A stretch of 13,023 nt of DNA from Actinomycetes bacterium. Lineage in GTDB: Bacteria; Actinomycetota; Actinomycetes; Actinomycetales; Cellulomonadaceae. Position numbers and translations under genes: made by a program. The stretch is from positions 1 to 13,023 of the forward strand of contig JAJYTJ010000107.1 of the NCBI GenBank assembly GCA_021793115.1. Direction: 5' to 3'. Below are positions 1 to 6,270 of this stretch, piece after piece. The notes below the pieces were generated by a model. That model was given only the letters and a program-made list of their open reading frames with translations. It searched no databases and was not told the origin of the DNA. How positions within the stretch are numbered: the first letter of the stretch is position 1; each line of letters opens with the position of its first letter.

Positions 1-450
1 GGCGCGCCGACGGGCGCCGCCGGGCGGCCGGGCGCCGGCGCGGCCGCGGTCGACGACGCCGCGCCGTGGACCGCGTTCCGGGCGAGCGCCGACCGGGCCG
101 CGGTGCCGCAGGTGGTCTTCACGCGGCCGGAGGTGGCGGCCGTGGGGCTCGCGGAGGTGGCGGCGCGCGCGCAGGGCATGGACGTGCGGGTGGTGAGCGT
201 GGGATTCGACTCCACGGCGGCGGCAGTGTTCTCGTCGGCGGCACCGGGCAGGGCGTCGATCGTGGTCGACGAGGCACGCGGCATCATCGTCGGCGCCACG
301 TTCGTCGGGCCCGAGGTCGCCGAGATGCTGCACGCGGCGACCATCGCGGTGGTGGCCGAGGTGCCGCTGGCGCGGCTGTGGCACGCGGTGCCGGCCTACC
401 CGACACGCAGCGAGGTGTGGCTGCGGCTGCTCGAGGCGTACGGCCTCTGA
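1..450 (+). CDS. Flavin-dependent pyridine nucleotide-disulfide oxidoreductase, C-terminal part (5' end outside window)
   Basis: The frame is open from the first base to a TGA at 448-450. It gives about 149 residues that match the C-terminal dimerisation domain of the dihydrolipoamide dehydrogenase/mercuric reductase superfamily. Visible marks are the VPQVVFTRPEVAAVG segment (the interface strand seen in most members), the DEARGIIVGATFVGPEVAEML stretch, and the closing HAVPAYPTRSEVW motif. That motif holds the His and Glu that in this superfamily act as the acid/base pair on the partner subunit. The FAD and NAD(P)H domains and the redox-active CxxxxC would lie upstream and cannot be seen, so the substrate cannot be assigned. 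The in-frame GTG at 103 is an internal Val codon and not the start. The gene converges on the binding-protein gene across the hairpin at 468-500. Confidence 0.88.
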   Translation, partial: GAPTGAAGRPGAGAAAVDDAAPWTAFRASADRAAVPQVVFTRPEVAAVGLAEVAARAQGMDVRVVSVGFDSTAAAVFSSAAPGRASIVVDEARGIIVGATFVGPEVAEMLHAATIAVVAEVPLARLWHAVPAYPTRSEVWLRLLEAYGL

Positions 451-467
451 GCCCGGGCCCGCGGCGC

Positions 468-500
468 GTGCCGGCAGCGGCACCTGGCCGCCGCCGGCAC
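468..500. terminator. Hairpin between convergent genes, probable bidirectional terminator
   Basis: GTGCCGGC (468-475) pairs with GCCGGCAC (493-500). After one A/C mismatch, GCGGC (477-481) pairs with GCCGC (487-491), leaving a five-base loop. This makes a 13-bp stem with one mismatch, in the 59-base gap between two convergent stop codons. There is no T-run on either side, which is common for terminators in very GC-rich actinobacteria. The position makes it a plausible shared terminator. Confidence 0.6.
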
Positions 501-509
501 CCGTCCGCG

Positions 510-1535
510 TCAGCCGGCCAGGCTGCTGTCCGAGGAGAACACCAGGCCCAGCGTGACCTTGCCCTGCTGGATGGCGGCCTTGGTCAGCGGGCCACCGGCG
601 TCGAGCGAGACGAAGCTCGTGATGTCGAGCCCGTAGGTGCCGGTGAGCCCGGGCTCGCAGAACGGCCGCGTCGGGCACTCCGGCGGGCCGCCGAGCACGA
701 GCCCGCCGCACGCCTTGGCGAGGTCGCTCAACGTGGTGAGCGAGTGCGCGTCGGCGAACGCCTTGGTCACGGCGAAGGCGTTCTGGTCCTGCGCCGCGGC
801 GGGCTTGCCGAACGTCAGACCCACCTTCTGGCCCAGCGCCTGCAGCGCCGCCACGGTGGTGGTGAGGTTCGAGCTCGCCTTGGCGGGCGCGCCCGCGCCG
901 TTGATCTTCTGGTTGAGGAACTCGGTGAGCGTGCCGGCGTACTCCGGGACGACGGTGAGGTCACCGCGCTCGAGAGCGGGCTCGTACGTCTCACGGTTGC
1001 CGATCGTCTGGGTCGTCGCGTCGAACCCGGCGGCCTTGAGCACGTCCGCGTAGATCTCGGCGAGTGTGGCGCTCTCGGAGAAGTTCGCCGCGCCGACCAG
1101 CACCTTCGCTCCGTTGCCGACCTGCTGCTGCGTCCCGAGGTTCTGCGCGGCGACGTACTGCGTCGCGGCCTGGCTCGAGGTCTGCCGGTCGACGTCCACC
1201 GCCTTGTTCAGGGCGATGAGCTTGCTGGTGTCGAGCGTCGCGGAGACCGCGTCGAGCACGCCGACGAGCTGCGGCGAGCTCGCGGCGGCCTTGGCGTTGA
1301 CCGCGGGGATGACGTTGTCGACGGTCTGCAGGTGCTTGTCGTCCTGCAGCGCGACGAGCTGGGTGCCGGGGATGGCCGCGCACGTGGCGGTCGCGGCGGC
1401 GGTGGTGGCTCCGGTGGTGCTGCCACCGCCCGGCGTGGGGGCGCCGCTCCCGGTGCCCGACGAGCCGGGCGTGCCGCATCCGGCGAGCACCAGGACGGAC
1501 GCGGCGATGGCGACAAGGACGGGCTGGCGACGCAT
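510..1535 (-). CDS. Osmoprotectant (glycine betaine-type) ABC transporter substrate-binding lipoprotein, circularly permuted
   Basis: This 341-residue protein is the extracytoplasmic binding subunit of the importer encoded next door. It starts at ATG 1535 behind GAGGGAG. A signal peptide ends in the lipobox LAGC, with the lipidated Cys at 20, followed by a Ser/Thr/Gly linker to about residue 51. Residues 145-155 (VLVGAANFSES) and the following TIGNRETYEPALERGDL and VVPEYAGTLTEFL are what normally forms the start of the mature OpuAC/OsmF-type domain. The chain ends at FSSDSSLAG, equivalent to the 'AFSTD' strand of relatives. The segment that should follow (the LVVLEDDK strand and the C-terminal helices) is instead at residues 60-134: LVALQDDK, then VDNVIPAV, then LNKAVDVD. 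The fold therefore looks complete but permuted and not truncated. Family assignment is strong; the exact ligand (betaine, choline, carnitine or ectoine-like) is not determined. Confidence 0.9.
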   Translation of the reverse strand: MRRQPVLVAIAASVLVLAGCGTPGSSGTGSGAPTPGGGSTTGATTAAATATCAAIPGTQLVALQDDKHLQTVDNVIPAVNAKAAASSPQLVGVLDAVSATLDTSKLIALNKAVDVDRQTSSQAATQYVAAQNLGTQQQVGNGAKVLVGAANFSESATLAEIYADVLKAAGFDATTQTIGNRETYEPALERGDLTVVPEYAGTLTEFLNQKINGAGAPAKASSNLTTTVAALQALGQKVGLTFGKPAAAQDQNAFAVTKAFADAHSLTTLSDLAKACGGLVLGGPPECPTRPFCEPGLTGTYGLDITSFVSLDAGGPLTKAAIQQGKVTLGLVFSSDSSLAG

Positions 1536-1578
1536 GGGACTCCCTCGGGGTCGGTGGCCGTCGGTCACGCGAGTAGCC

Positions 1579-1604
1579 ACGGTAACCACCAGGTCCGACA
1601 TCGG
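1579..1604 (-). promoter_or_regulatory. Promoter of the binding-protein gene with shared TGTCGG module
   Basis: Read on the minus strand, TACCGT (1584-1579) is a good actinobacterial -10. It would give a leader of roughly 37 bases before ATG 1535. Ten bases upstream lies TGTCGG (1600-1595), within CCGATGTCGG (1604-1595). The same TGTCGG-N10-TA(C/G)CGT arrangement occurs at both divergent promoters at 3070-3115. GTTACCGTG is identical here and at the permease promoter. Confidence 0.6.
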
Positions 1605-1617
1605 CTTCCCGAACGCG

Positions 1618-1672
1618 GTCGCGGGACCTGCTCGACGGTGTCGCGGGACCTCCGGAACGCCGTCGCGGGCCC
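1618..1672. repeat. Three direct repeats GTCGCGGG(A/C)CC with exact 22-bp period
   Basis: Copies start at 1618, 1640 and 1662. The first two read GTCGCGGGACC and the third GTCGCGGGCCC. The period of 22 bp is about two helical turns, placing all copies on one face of the DNA. They lie just upstream of the binding-protein promoter, where an activator or repressor array would sit. Function is inferred only from position and phasing. Confidence 0.55.
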
Positions 1673-1688
1673 CGGCGTCTGCCTCGTC

Positions 1689-1705
1689 GTGCGCCGCCGG
1701 CGCAC
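1689..1705 (-). terminator. Hairpin downstream of permease operon, possible terminator
   Basis: GTGCGCC (1689-1695) and GGCGCAC (1699-1705) form a 7-bp perfect stem with a GCC loop. It begins 16 bases past the stop of the last permease gene. No T-run follows on the minus strand. It may end the permease transcript before the separate promoter of the binding-protein gene. Confidence 0.4.
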
Positions 1706-1720
1706 GGACCGCCGGCCGCC

Positions 1721-2410
1721 TCAGCGCGCGGTCGCGGTGACCCGCAGCGGGGCGGGCGTGAGCACCCGTTGCACGGCGGCCAGCAGGCCCTCGACGGCGA
1801 GGCACACGACGGCGACGACGATGCCGCCGGCCACCACCTCCCCGTAGCGCTGCGTCGCGAAGCCCGTGACGATGATGGTGCCCAGGCCGCCGCCCCCGAC
1901 GAGCGCGGCGAGCGGGACGGTGGCGACCACCTGTACCGCGGCGGTGCGCAGGCCGGCGCCGATGAGGGGCAGCGCCAGCGGCAGCTCCACCGTGGCCAGC
2001 ACGCGCGCGGCGGACATCCCCATGCCGCCGGCGGCGTCGCGCGCGGCCGGGTCCACCTCGCGCACGCCCGTGAACGCGTGCGACAGGATCGGCGGGATCG
2101 CGAAGAGCGCCGCGGCGAGCACGGTGGGCCGGTTGCCGAAGCCGATCCCGGTGGTCGCGAAGATGAACAGCAGCGCGAGGGTGGGCAGTGCGCGCGACGT
2201 GTTCGACGCGACCACCGTGAGGCCGCCGCCGCGCGGACGGTGACCGAGCCACACGCCGAGCGGCAGCCCCACGACGGCCGCGAGCAGCACCGCCGCCGCC
2301 GACATCCCGAGGTGCTCCACGGTCAGCGCGGGCACGCCCTGCGGCCCCTGCCAGTTGAGCGGGTCGTTGAGCCAGCGCAGCGTCTGCGCCAGGACGCCGT
2401 CGCCGCTCAT
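1721..2410 (-). CDS. Osmoprotectant ABC transporter permease (second of two)
   Basis: This 229-residue inner-membrane subunit is of the binding-protein-dependent (ProW/OpuCB/OpuCD) type. It has several hydrophobic spans, for example about 37-56, 75-92 and 96-113. A cytoplasmic EAA-like loop at about 125-154 (DAAGGMGMSAARVL then ELPLALPLI) docks the ATPase. LVGGGGLGTIIVTG, typical of betaine permeases, follows. The ATG start overlaps the stop of the upstream permease as ATGA (2407-2410), so the two are translationally coupled and probably form the heterodimeric pore. The ATPase diverges at 3124 and the binding protein lies downstream with its own promoter. The first 35 residues are less typical, but no better in-frame start explains the ATGA overlap. 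Confidence 0.9.
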   Translation of the reverse strand: MSGDGVLAQTLRWLNDPLNWQGPQGVPALTVEHLGMSAAAVLLAAVVGLPLGVWLGHRPRGGGLTVVASNTSRALPTLALLFIFATTGIGFGNRPTVLAAALFAIPPILSHAFTGVREVDPAARDAAGGMGMSAARVLATVELPLALPLIGAGLRTAAVQVVATVPLAALVGGGGLGTIIVTGFATQRYGEVVAGGIVVAVVCLAVEGLLAAVQRVLTPAPLRVTATAR

Positions 2411-3063
2411 CGCCGGCCCCGCGCCCACGGCGTGGCCAGCCGCCCGGCCAGCCACAGCACCACGTCCGCCACCAGGGCCACCGCGAGCGTCAGGGCGGTC
2501 GCCGTGACGATCTCCGCCCGGTAGAGGCTGGTGAACCCGCGGTACATGAGCTGGCCCAGGCCGCCGTAGCCGACCACCACCCCGATGGTCACCAGCGCGA
2601 CCGTGCTCACGGTGGCCAGGCGCAGCCCGACGACGACCGACGGCAGCGCGTTGGGCAGCTGCACCGTGAGAAGGGTGCGCAGCGGGCTCTGCCCCAGCCC
2701 GCGCGCGGCGTCCGTCACGGCGGGGTCCACGCCGCGCAGCCCGACGAGGATGTTCCGCACGAGCACCAGCAGCGCGTACACCACGAGCCCGACGAGCACC
2801 GTGGTGCGCCGGTCCCGCAGCACCGGGTAGAGCACCGCGAAAAGCGCCAGCGACGGGATGGTGTACAGCACGCCGGCCGTGCCGATGACCAGGCCGGACA
2901 GCTTCGGGTGGCGGAACGCGACGAGCGCCAGCGGGAGGGCGACGAGCGTGGCGATGGCCACGGCCTCGAGCGTCAGCAGCACGTGCTGGCTCAGGGCCGT
3001 GGTGATGTCGGCGCGGTTCGCCTGGACATAGGCCCACGAGAACCACGGGTTGGGGGCACCCAC
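2407..3063 (-). CDS. Osmoprotectant ABC transporter permease (first of two)
   Basis: This 218-residue integral membrane permease is of the same class as its downstream partner. Its spans are at about 28-50, 56-82, 88-108, 140-165 and 185-205. An EAA-like loop at about 119-147 (DAARGLGQSPLRTL then QLPNALPSV) precedes VVVGYGGLGQLMYRG. The chosen start is GTG at 3063. There is no Shine-Dalgarno just upstream, but a TACCGT -10 ends six bases before it, which fits a leaderless mRNA. The reading frame stays open further upstream into the divergent ATPase gene; that part is antisense to the ATPase and is rejected. Together with the gene at 1721-2410 and the divergent ATPase it makes up a betaine-type importer. 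Confidence 0.88.
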   Translation of the reverse strand: MGAPNPWFSWAYVQANRADITTALSQHVLLTLEAVAIATLVALPLALVAFRHPKLSGLVIGTAGVLYTIPSLALFAVLYPVLRDRRTTVLVGLVVYALLVLVRNILVGLRGVDPAVTDAARGLGQSPLRTLLTVQLPNALPSVVVGLRLATVSTVALVTIGVVVGYGGLGQLMYRGFTSLYRAEIVTATALTLAVALVADVVLWLAGRLATPWARGRR

Positions 3064-3069
3064 GCTGGC

Positions 3070-3115
3070 ACGGTAACTGCCCCGACCGACAGATGTCGGA
3101 CGGCCCGGGTAGCGT
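3070..3115. promoter_or_regulatory. Back-to-back promoters for the permease and ATPase genes
   Basis: On the minus strand, TACCGT (3075-3070) ends six bases before GTG 3063. On the plus strand, TAGCGT (3110-3115) ends eight bases before GTG 3124. Each -10 has CCGACA at 18-bp spacing upstream (3099-3094 on minus, 3086-3091 on plus), a 4/6 match to TTGACA. These boxes are the two arms of the central palindrome. Neither start has a convincing Shine-Dalgarno, so both transcripts are probably leaderless or nearly so. Confidence 0.6.
3086..3099. promoter_or_regulatory. Palindromic operator CCGACA-GA-TGTCGG
   Basis: The two 6-bp arms are perfect inverted repeats around GA. They lie at the centre of the 60-bp gap between divergent starts and coincide with both candidate -35 boxes. 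A bound protein could thus switch both transcripts together. A half-conserved copy (CCGATGTCGG) lies at the same distance from the -10 of the binding-protein gene, which supports a true regulator site over chance. Confidence 0.55.
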
Positions 3116-3123
3116 CGACGTCC

Positions 3124-4149
3124 GTGACCCCCGAGACCCACGCCCGCGGCGGCGCGACGGCCATCGAGTTCCGGGGTGCGCGCGCCGAGTACGGCGACGG
3201 CACGGTGGCCGTCGAGCACCTCGACCTCGCGGTGCGCGAGCACGAGCTGCTGGTGCTCGTCGGGCCGTCGGGCTGCGGCAAGTCGACCACGCTGCGGATG
3301 GTCAACCGGCTGGTGCCGCTCGCGGCGGGCCAGGTGCTCGTCGGCGGCGAGGACGTGGCGGCGGGGGACCCGGTGGCCCTGCGCCGGCGCATCGGCTACG
3401 TCATCCAGAACGTCGGCCTGTTCCCGCACCGCACGGTCGCGGCCAACGTGGGCACGGTGCCGACGCTGCTCGGCTGGGGCCGCGACCGCGTGCGGGAGCG
3501 CACCGCGGAGATGCTCGAGCTCGTCGGGCTCCCCCCGGCGACCTACGCCCGGCGGTACCCGCACCAGCTGTCGGGCGGCGAGCAGCAGCGGATCGGCGTG
3601 GCCCGGGCGCTCGCGGCGGACCCGCCGGTGCTCCTCATGGACGAGCCGTTCGGCGCGGTCGACCCGATCGGCCGGCGCCGCCTGCAGGAGGAGTTCTGGC
3701 GCATCCAGCGCGCGGTGGGCACCACGGTGATCTTCGTGACGCACGACGTGGACGAGGCGGTGCGGCTGGGCGACCGGGTGGTCGTCATGAGCCGTGGGGG
3801 GCGCACCGAGCAGGTGGCGGACGCGGTGACGCTGCTCGCACGCCCGGCCCCGGGGATGGTGACCGAGTTCGTCGGGGCCGGTCGCACCGCGCGGCTGCTG
3901 CCCATCACGGCGATCGAGCCGGGCGACCTGGAGCCGGCGTCCGGCCCGTCCGGTGGCCCGGTGCTGCAGGTGGGCGAGCGGCTGGACGCCGCGCTGGCCG
4001 CGCTGGTCACGCGCGACGCGGTGGACGTGAGCGACGGCACCTCGATCGTCGGGCGGCTCACCGCGGACGGCGTGCTGCACGCGCTGCGGCGCGTCGTGGA
4101 TCAGGTGCCCGACGACGAGCAGGAGACCGCCGGCGCCGCCGGCGCATGA
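3124..4149 (+). CDS. Osmoprotectant ABC transporter ATP-binding protein
   Basis: This 341-residue cytoplasmic ATPase powers the betaine-type importer. Walker A is GPSGCGKST (47-55), the Q-loop Gln is 95, the signature is LSGGEQQR (149-156), Walker B is LLMDEP with D173/E174, the D-loop is GAVDP, and the switch His is 207. GAVDPIGRRRLQEE is typical of the OpuCA/ProV branch. Family members usually carry two CBS domains after residue 240. Here only about 100 residues follow, with one CBS-like stretch at about 285-325 (VGERLDAAL to GRLTADGVLHAL), so the regulatory module looks reduced. The GTG at 3124 is the only reasonable start, as no other start codon lies between it and the promoter. The permeases diverge from it, and a DinB-like gene follows after 16 bases. 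Confidence 0.92.
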   Translation: MTPETHARGGATAIEFRGARAEYGDGTVAVEHLDLAVREHELLVLVGPSGCGKSTTLRMVNRLVPLAAGQVLVGGEDVAAGDPVALRRRIGYVIQNVGLFPHRTVAANVGTVPTLLGWGRDRVRERTAEMLELVGLPPATYARRYPHQLSGGEQQRIGVARALAADPPVLLMDEPFGAVDPIGRRRLQEEFWRIQRAVGTTVIFVTHDVDEAVRLGDRVVVMSRGGRTEQVADAVTLLARPAPGMVTEFVGAGRTARLLPITAIEPGDLEPASGPSGGPVLQVGERLDAALAALVTRDAVDVSDGTSIVGRLTADGVLHALRRVVDQVPDDEQETAGAAGA

Positions 4150-4165
4150 CGAGGAGGGGACGACG

Positions 4166-4690
4166 ATGCAGGTCGCAGACGTGCTCATCGATGGGTTCGG
4201 CCGGATCCGGGAGGGGGTCGAGCGCGTGCTCGGCGGGCTCGACGAGGCCGCCCTGGGTGCCCGGCTCGACCCGGACGCCAACTCGATCGCGTGGCTCGTC
4301 TGGCACCTGACCCGGGTGCAGGACGACCACGTCGCCGCCGCGTTCGACGTGGAGCAGGTGTGGACCGCCGAAGGCTGGGCGGAGCGGTTCGCGCTGCCGT
4401 TCCCGGTGGCCGACCACGGCTACGGGCACACGTCCGAGCAGGTGGGGGCGCTCTCGGGCGTCGGCGGCGACATGCTGCTGGGGTATCACCAGGCCACCGC
4501 CCGACGCACGGTCGAGCTGCTGGGCGCGGTGACCCAGGACGGCCTGGACCGCGTCGTGGACACGCGCTGGACGCCTCACGTGACGCTCGGCGTGCGGCTC
4601 GTGAGCGTCCTCGCGGACGACCTGCAGCACGTGGGGCAGGCGGCGTTCGTGCGCGGCTCGCTGGGACGGCGCGCCGGCGCGGGAATCTGA
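4166..4690 (+). CDS. DinB-like (DUF664-type) putative metal-binding protein
   Basis: This 174-residue protein starts at ATG 4166 behind a near-ideal AGGAGGGG. The ending DDLQHVGQA (151-159) and the early WLVWHLTRVQDDH (43-55) are the two histidine-bearing helices of the DinB/YfiT/DUF664 four-helix bundle. Some relatives of this fold are mycothiol- or bacillithiol-dependent transferases. His47 and His155 occupy usual metal-ligand places. The ligand that is often His or Glu four residues before the last His is Asp151 here. No substrate can be read from the sequence. It lies 16 bases after the importer ATPase and 25 before a reductase, so all three are probably on one transcript, though a link to osmoprotectant uptake is not established. 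Confidence 0.75.
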   Translation: MQVADVLIDGFGRIREGVERVLGGLDEAALGARLDPDANSIAWLVWHLTRVQDDHVAAAFDVEQVWTAEGWAERFALPFPVADHGYGHTSEQVGALSGVGGDMLLGYHQATARRTVELLGAVTQDGLDRVVDTRWTPHVTLGVRLVSVLADDLQHVGQAAFVRGSLGRRAGAGI

Positions 4691-4715
4691 GCGGCCGCCC
4701 GTCGTTGCACGGGAC

Positions 4716-5363
4716 ATGACCACCATCGGCTTCATCGGTTCCGGACACATCGGCTCGCAGCTCGCCCGCCTGGCCGTCGGCCACGGCTACGACGTCGTCC
4801 TGAGCAACTCGCGCGGCCCGCAGACGCTCGGCGGCCTCGTCGACGAGCTCGGCCCGCACGCCCGCGCCGCGACGCCGGAGGAGGCCGCCGAGGCCGGCGA
4901 CCTCGCGGTGGTCACCATCCCGCTGCACGCGCTCGGCACGGTCCCGGTGGCGCCGCTGGCCGGCAAGGTCGTCGTCGACACCAACAACTACTACCCGCAG
5001 CGCGACGGCCAGATCTCCGAGCTGGACGACGAGACGACCACCGTGAGCGAGCTGCTGCAGCAGCACCTGCCGCAGTCCGCCGTGGTCAAGGCGTTCAACC
5101 ACATCGTCTTCAGCGACCTCACGGTGGACGGCCTGCCCGCGGGGACGCCGGGCCGGCGGGCGCTCGTCGCCGCCTCGGACCACGACGATGCCCGCGCCCG
5201 CGTCGCGGCGCTCATCGACGAGTTCGGGTTCGACCCGGTCGAGGTCTCGCCCCTCTCCGAGGGCTGGCGCATCCAGCGTGACACCCCGGCGTACGGCGTG
5301 CGCCGCACGGCCGACGAGCTCCGCACCGACATGGCCGCCGCGAAGCGCTACCGCGACATGTAG
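4716..5363 (+). CDS. NADPH-dependent F420 reductase-like NAD(P)-binding oxidoreductase
   Basis: This 215-residue protein has a Rossmann fold starting at residue 1. GSGHIG (8-13) follows the first strand and SNSRGP (30-35) ends the second strand; Ser/Arg at that place usually bind the 2'-phosphate of NADP. DTNNYYPQRDG (about residues 88-98), VKAFNH and the C-terminal dimer helix are characteristic of the F420:NADP oxidoreductase-like family. Many members have no proven F420 activity, so either F420-linked or another hydride acceptor is possible. The ATG at 4716 is preceded only by a weak GGGA. It follows the DinB-like gene by 25 bases on the same strand and converges on the methyltransferase gene. 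Confidence 0.78.
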   Translation: MTTIGFIGSGHIGSQLARLAVGHGYDVVLSNSRGPQTLGGLVDELGPHARAATPEEAAEAGDLAVVTIPLHALGTVPVAPLAGKVVVDTNNYYPQRDGQISELDDETTTVSELLQQHLPQSAVVKAFNHIVFSDLTVDGLPAGTPGRRALVAASDHDDARARVAALIDEFGFDPVEVSPLSEGWRIQRDTPAYGVRRTADELRTDMAAAKRYRDM

Positions 5364-5409
5364 GGGCGACGCCGGCCACGGTCGAGACGTACCTGGCGGG
5401 GGCGTGGAC

Positions 5410-5436
5410 CCACCGGCGCGGCGCGGGGGCCGGTGG
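5410..5436. terminator. Hairpin between convergent genes, possible bidirectional terminator
   Basis: CCACCGGC (5410-5417) and GCCGGTGG (5429-5436) form an 8-bp perfect stem with an 11-base GC-rich loop, within the 107-base gap between two convergent stops. A second small hairpin, TCGGCG-A-CGCCGA, lies at 5443-5455. No T-runs are present. Confidence 0.45.
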
Positions 5437-5470
5437 ACGGGCTCGGCGACGCCGACCCGCCGCGACGGCG

Positions 5471-6208
5471 TCAGGCCGCCGGCGCGCGGAACAGGACGTT
5501 GCGGCCGAGGATCCCGGGCCGCCAGTCGCCGTGCTCCCAGTGCGACGGGGTGTAGCCGAGGTCCTTCAGCCGCTCGACGATCGCGTCGACCGACGTGTCG
5601 AACCGCTCCAGGTGCCTGTCCTCGAGCTCGAGGAGCAGGTGCGGGCGGAACTGGCCGAGCGTCGCGGTGCCGCCGGCCAGCAGCCGCTCCTCGGCCCCCT
5701 CGACGTCGGCCTTGATGAGGTCGAGCCGCGGCAGCCCGAGGCGCGCGACCAGCTCGTCGAGCGTGTCGACCCGCACGTCGATGCTCCGGTGCCGCCGGAA
5801 CTCGGCGTTCGACCCGAGGCCGCGGGTCCCGTCGGCGAGGAACGTGCGGCCGCGCACGCGCATGAGCCCTCGGCTCGGCTGCGACAGGTGCCCGGCGCCG
5901 GGTTCGTCGCCCAGGGCCAGGCGGTGCACCGTCACGTTGTGCGCGGCGACGAGCCACCGGCCGAACAGCAGCAGGCGGCCGAGGTCGGGCTGCGGCTCCA
6001 CCGCGTGCACCGCCCCGGACGGGCCGACGAGGTCCGCGAGCGACCACGTGTACAGCCCGAACTCCGCGCCGACGTCGAGGCACACGGACCCGGGCCCGAC
6101 GAGCGTGCCGAGCCCGAGCACCTCGTCCTCGACGAACGGCGCCCGGCGGGCACCGGTGCGCAGGGCCGCGGCCAGCGCGGAGAGGCGTCGTGGGGATCGG
6201 AGCGGCAC
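5471..6208 (-). CDS. FkbM-family SAM-dependent methyltransferase
   Basis: This 245-residue class I methyltransferase carries SAM motif I as CLDVGAEFGLYTW (43-55), the acidic residue after strand 2 in AVEPQP (E71), LALGDE (97-102), and the FkbM hallmark DLIKADVEGAE (163-173) followed by LLLELEDRHL. Family members typically methylate hydroxyls of sugars, lipids or natural products; the substrate is not evident. The N-terminal 40 residues are basic and Ala-rich. The start is GTG 6208, where a TAGGGT -10 ends six bases upstream (leaderless pattern). The gene is on the same strand as the ABC-2 exporter, 62 bases downstream of it, so it may be transcribed both from its own promoter and by read-through. 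A role in modifying the exporter's cargo is only a guess. Confidence 0.88.
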   Translation of the reverse strand: MPLRSPRRLSALAAALRTGARRAPFVEDEVLGLGTLVGPGSVCLDVGAEFGLYTWSLADLVGPSGAVHAVEPQPDLGRLLLFGRWLVAAHNVTVHRLALGDEPGAGHLSQPSRGLMRVRGRTFLADGTRGLGSNAEFRRHRSIDVRVDTLDELVARLGLPRLDLIKADVEGAEERLLAGGTATLGQFRPHLLLELEDRHLERFDTSVDAIVERLKDLGYTPSHWEHGDWRPGILGRNVLFRAPAA

Positions 6209-6214
6209 TCCAGC

Positions 6215-6220
6215 ACCCTA
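6215..6220 (-). promoter_or_regulatory. -10 box of a leaderless promoter for the FkbM gene
   Basis: TAGGGT on the minus strand (6220-6215) is followed by six bases and then GTG 6208. The same -10/N6/GTG geometry occurs at 3070, 12866 and 12944. No clear -35 is seen. Confidence 0.45.
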
Positions 6221-6270
6221 GCGACGCGTACGACGAGGAGCGCGACCGGACACGGCGGCCCCGCGCCCGC

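Noticed and set aside
510..1535. Binding protein as a C-terminally truncated pseudogene
   Set aside because: It ends early relative to usual relatives, but the missing segment is present at its N-terminus. The signal peptide, ribosome site and frame are intact, so permutation explains it better.
1618..1672. CRISPR-like array
   Set aside because: Repeats are only 11 bases with 11-base spacers, three copies, and no cas genes. Regulator-site phasing is the simpler reading.
66..1847. A very long plus-strand open frame antisense to the binding-protein and first permease genes
   Set aside because: Composition is Arg/Gly/Ala-rich with no motif. Such frames arise opposite or out of phase with genuine genes in very GC-rich DNA. 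The minus-strand frame has recognisable protein motifs instead.
3064..4281. Upstream extension of the first permease frame across the ATPase gene
   Set aside because: It is antisense to a clearly real ATPase. The permease begins at GTG 3063 with a promoter just upstream.
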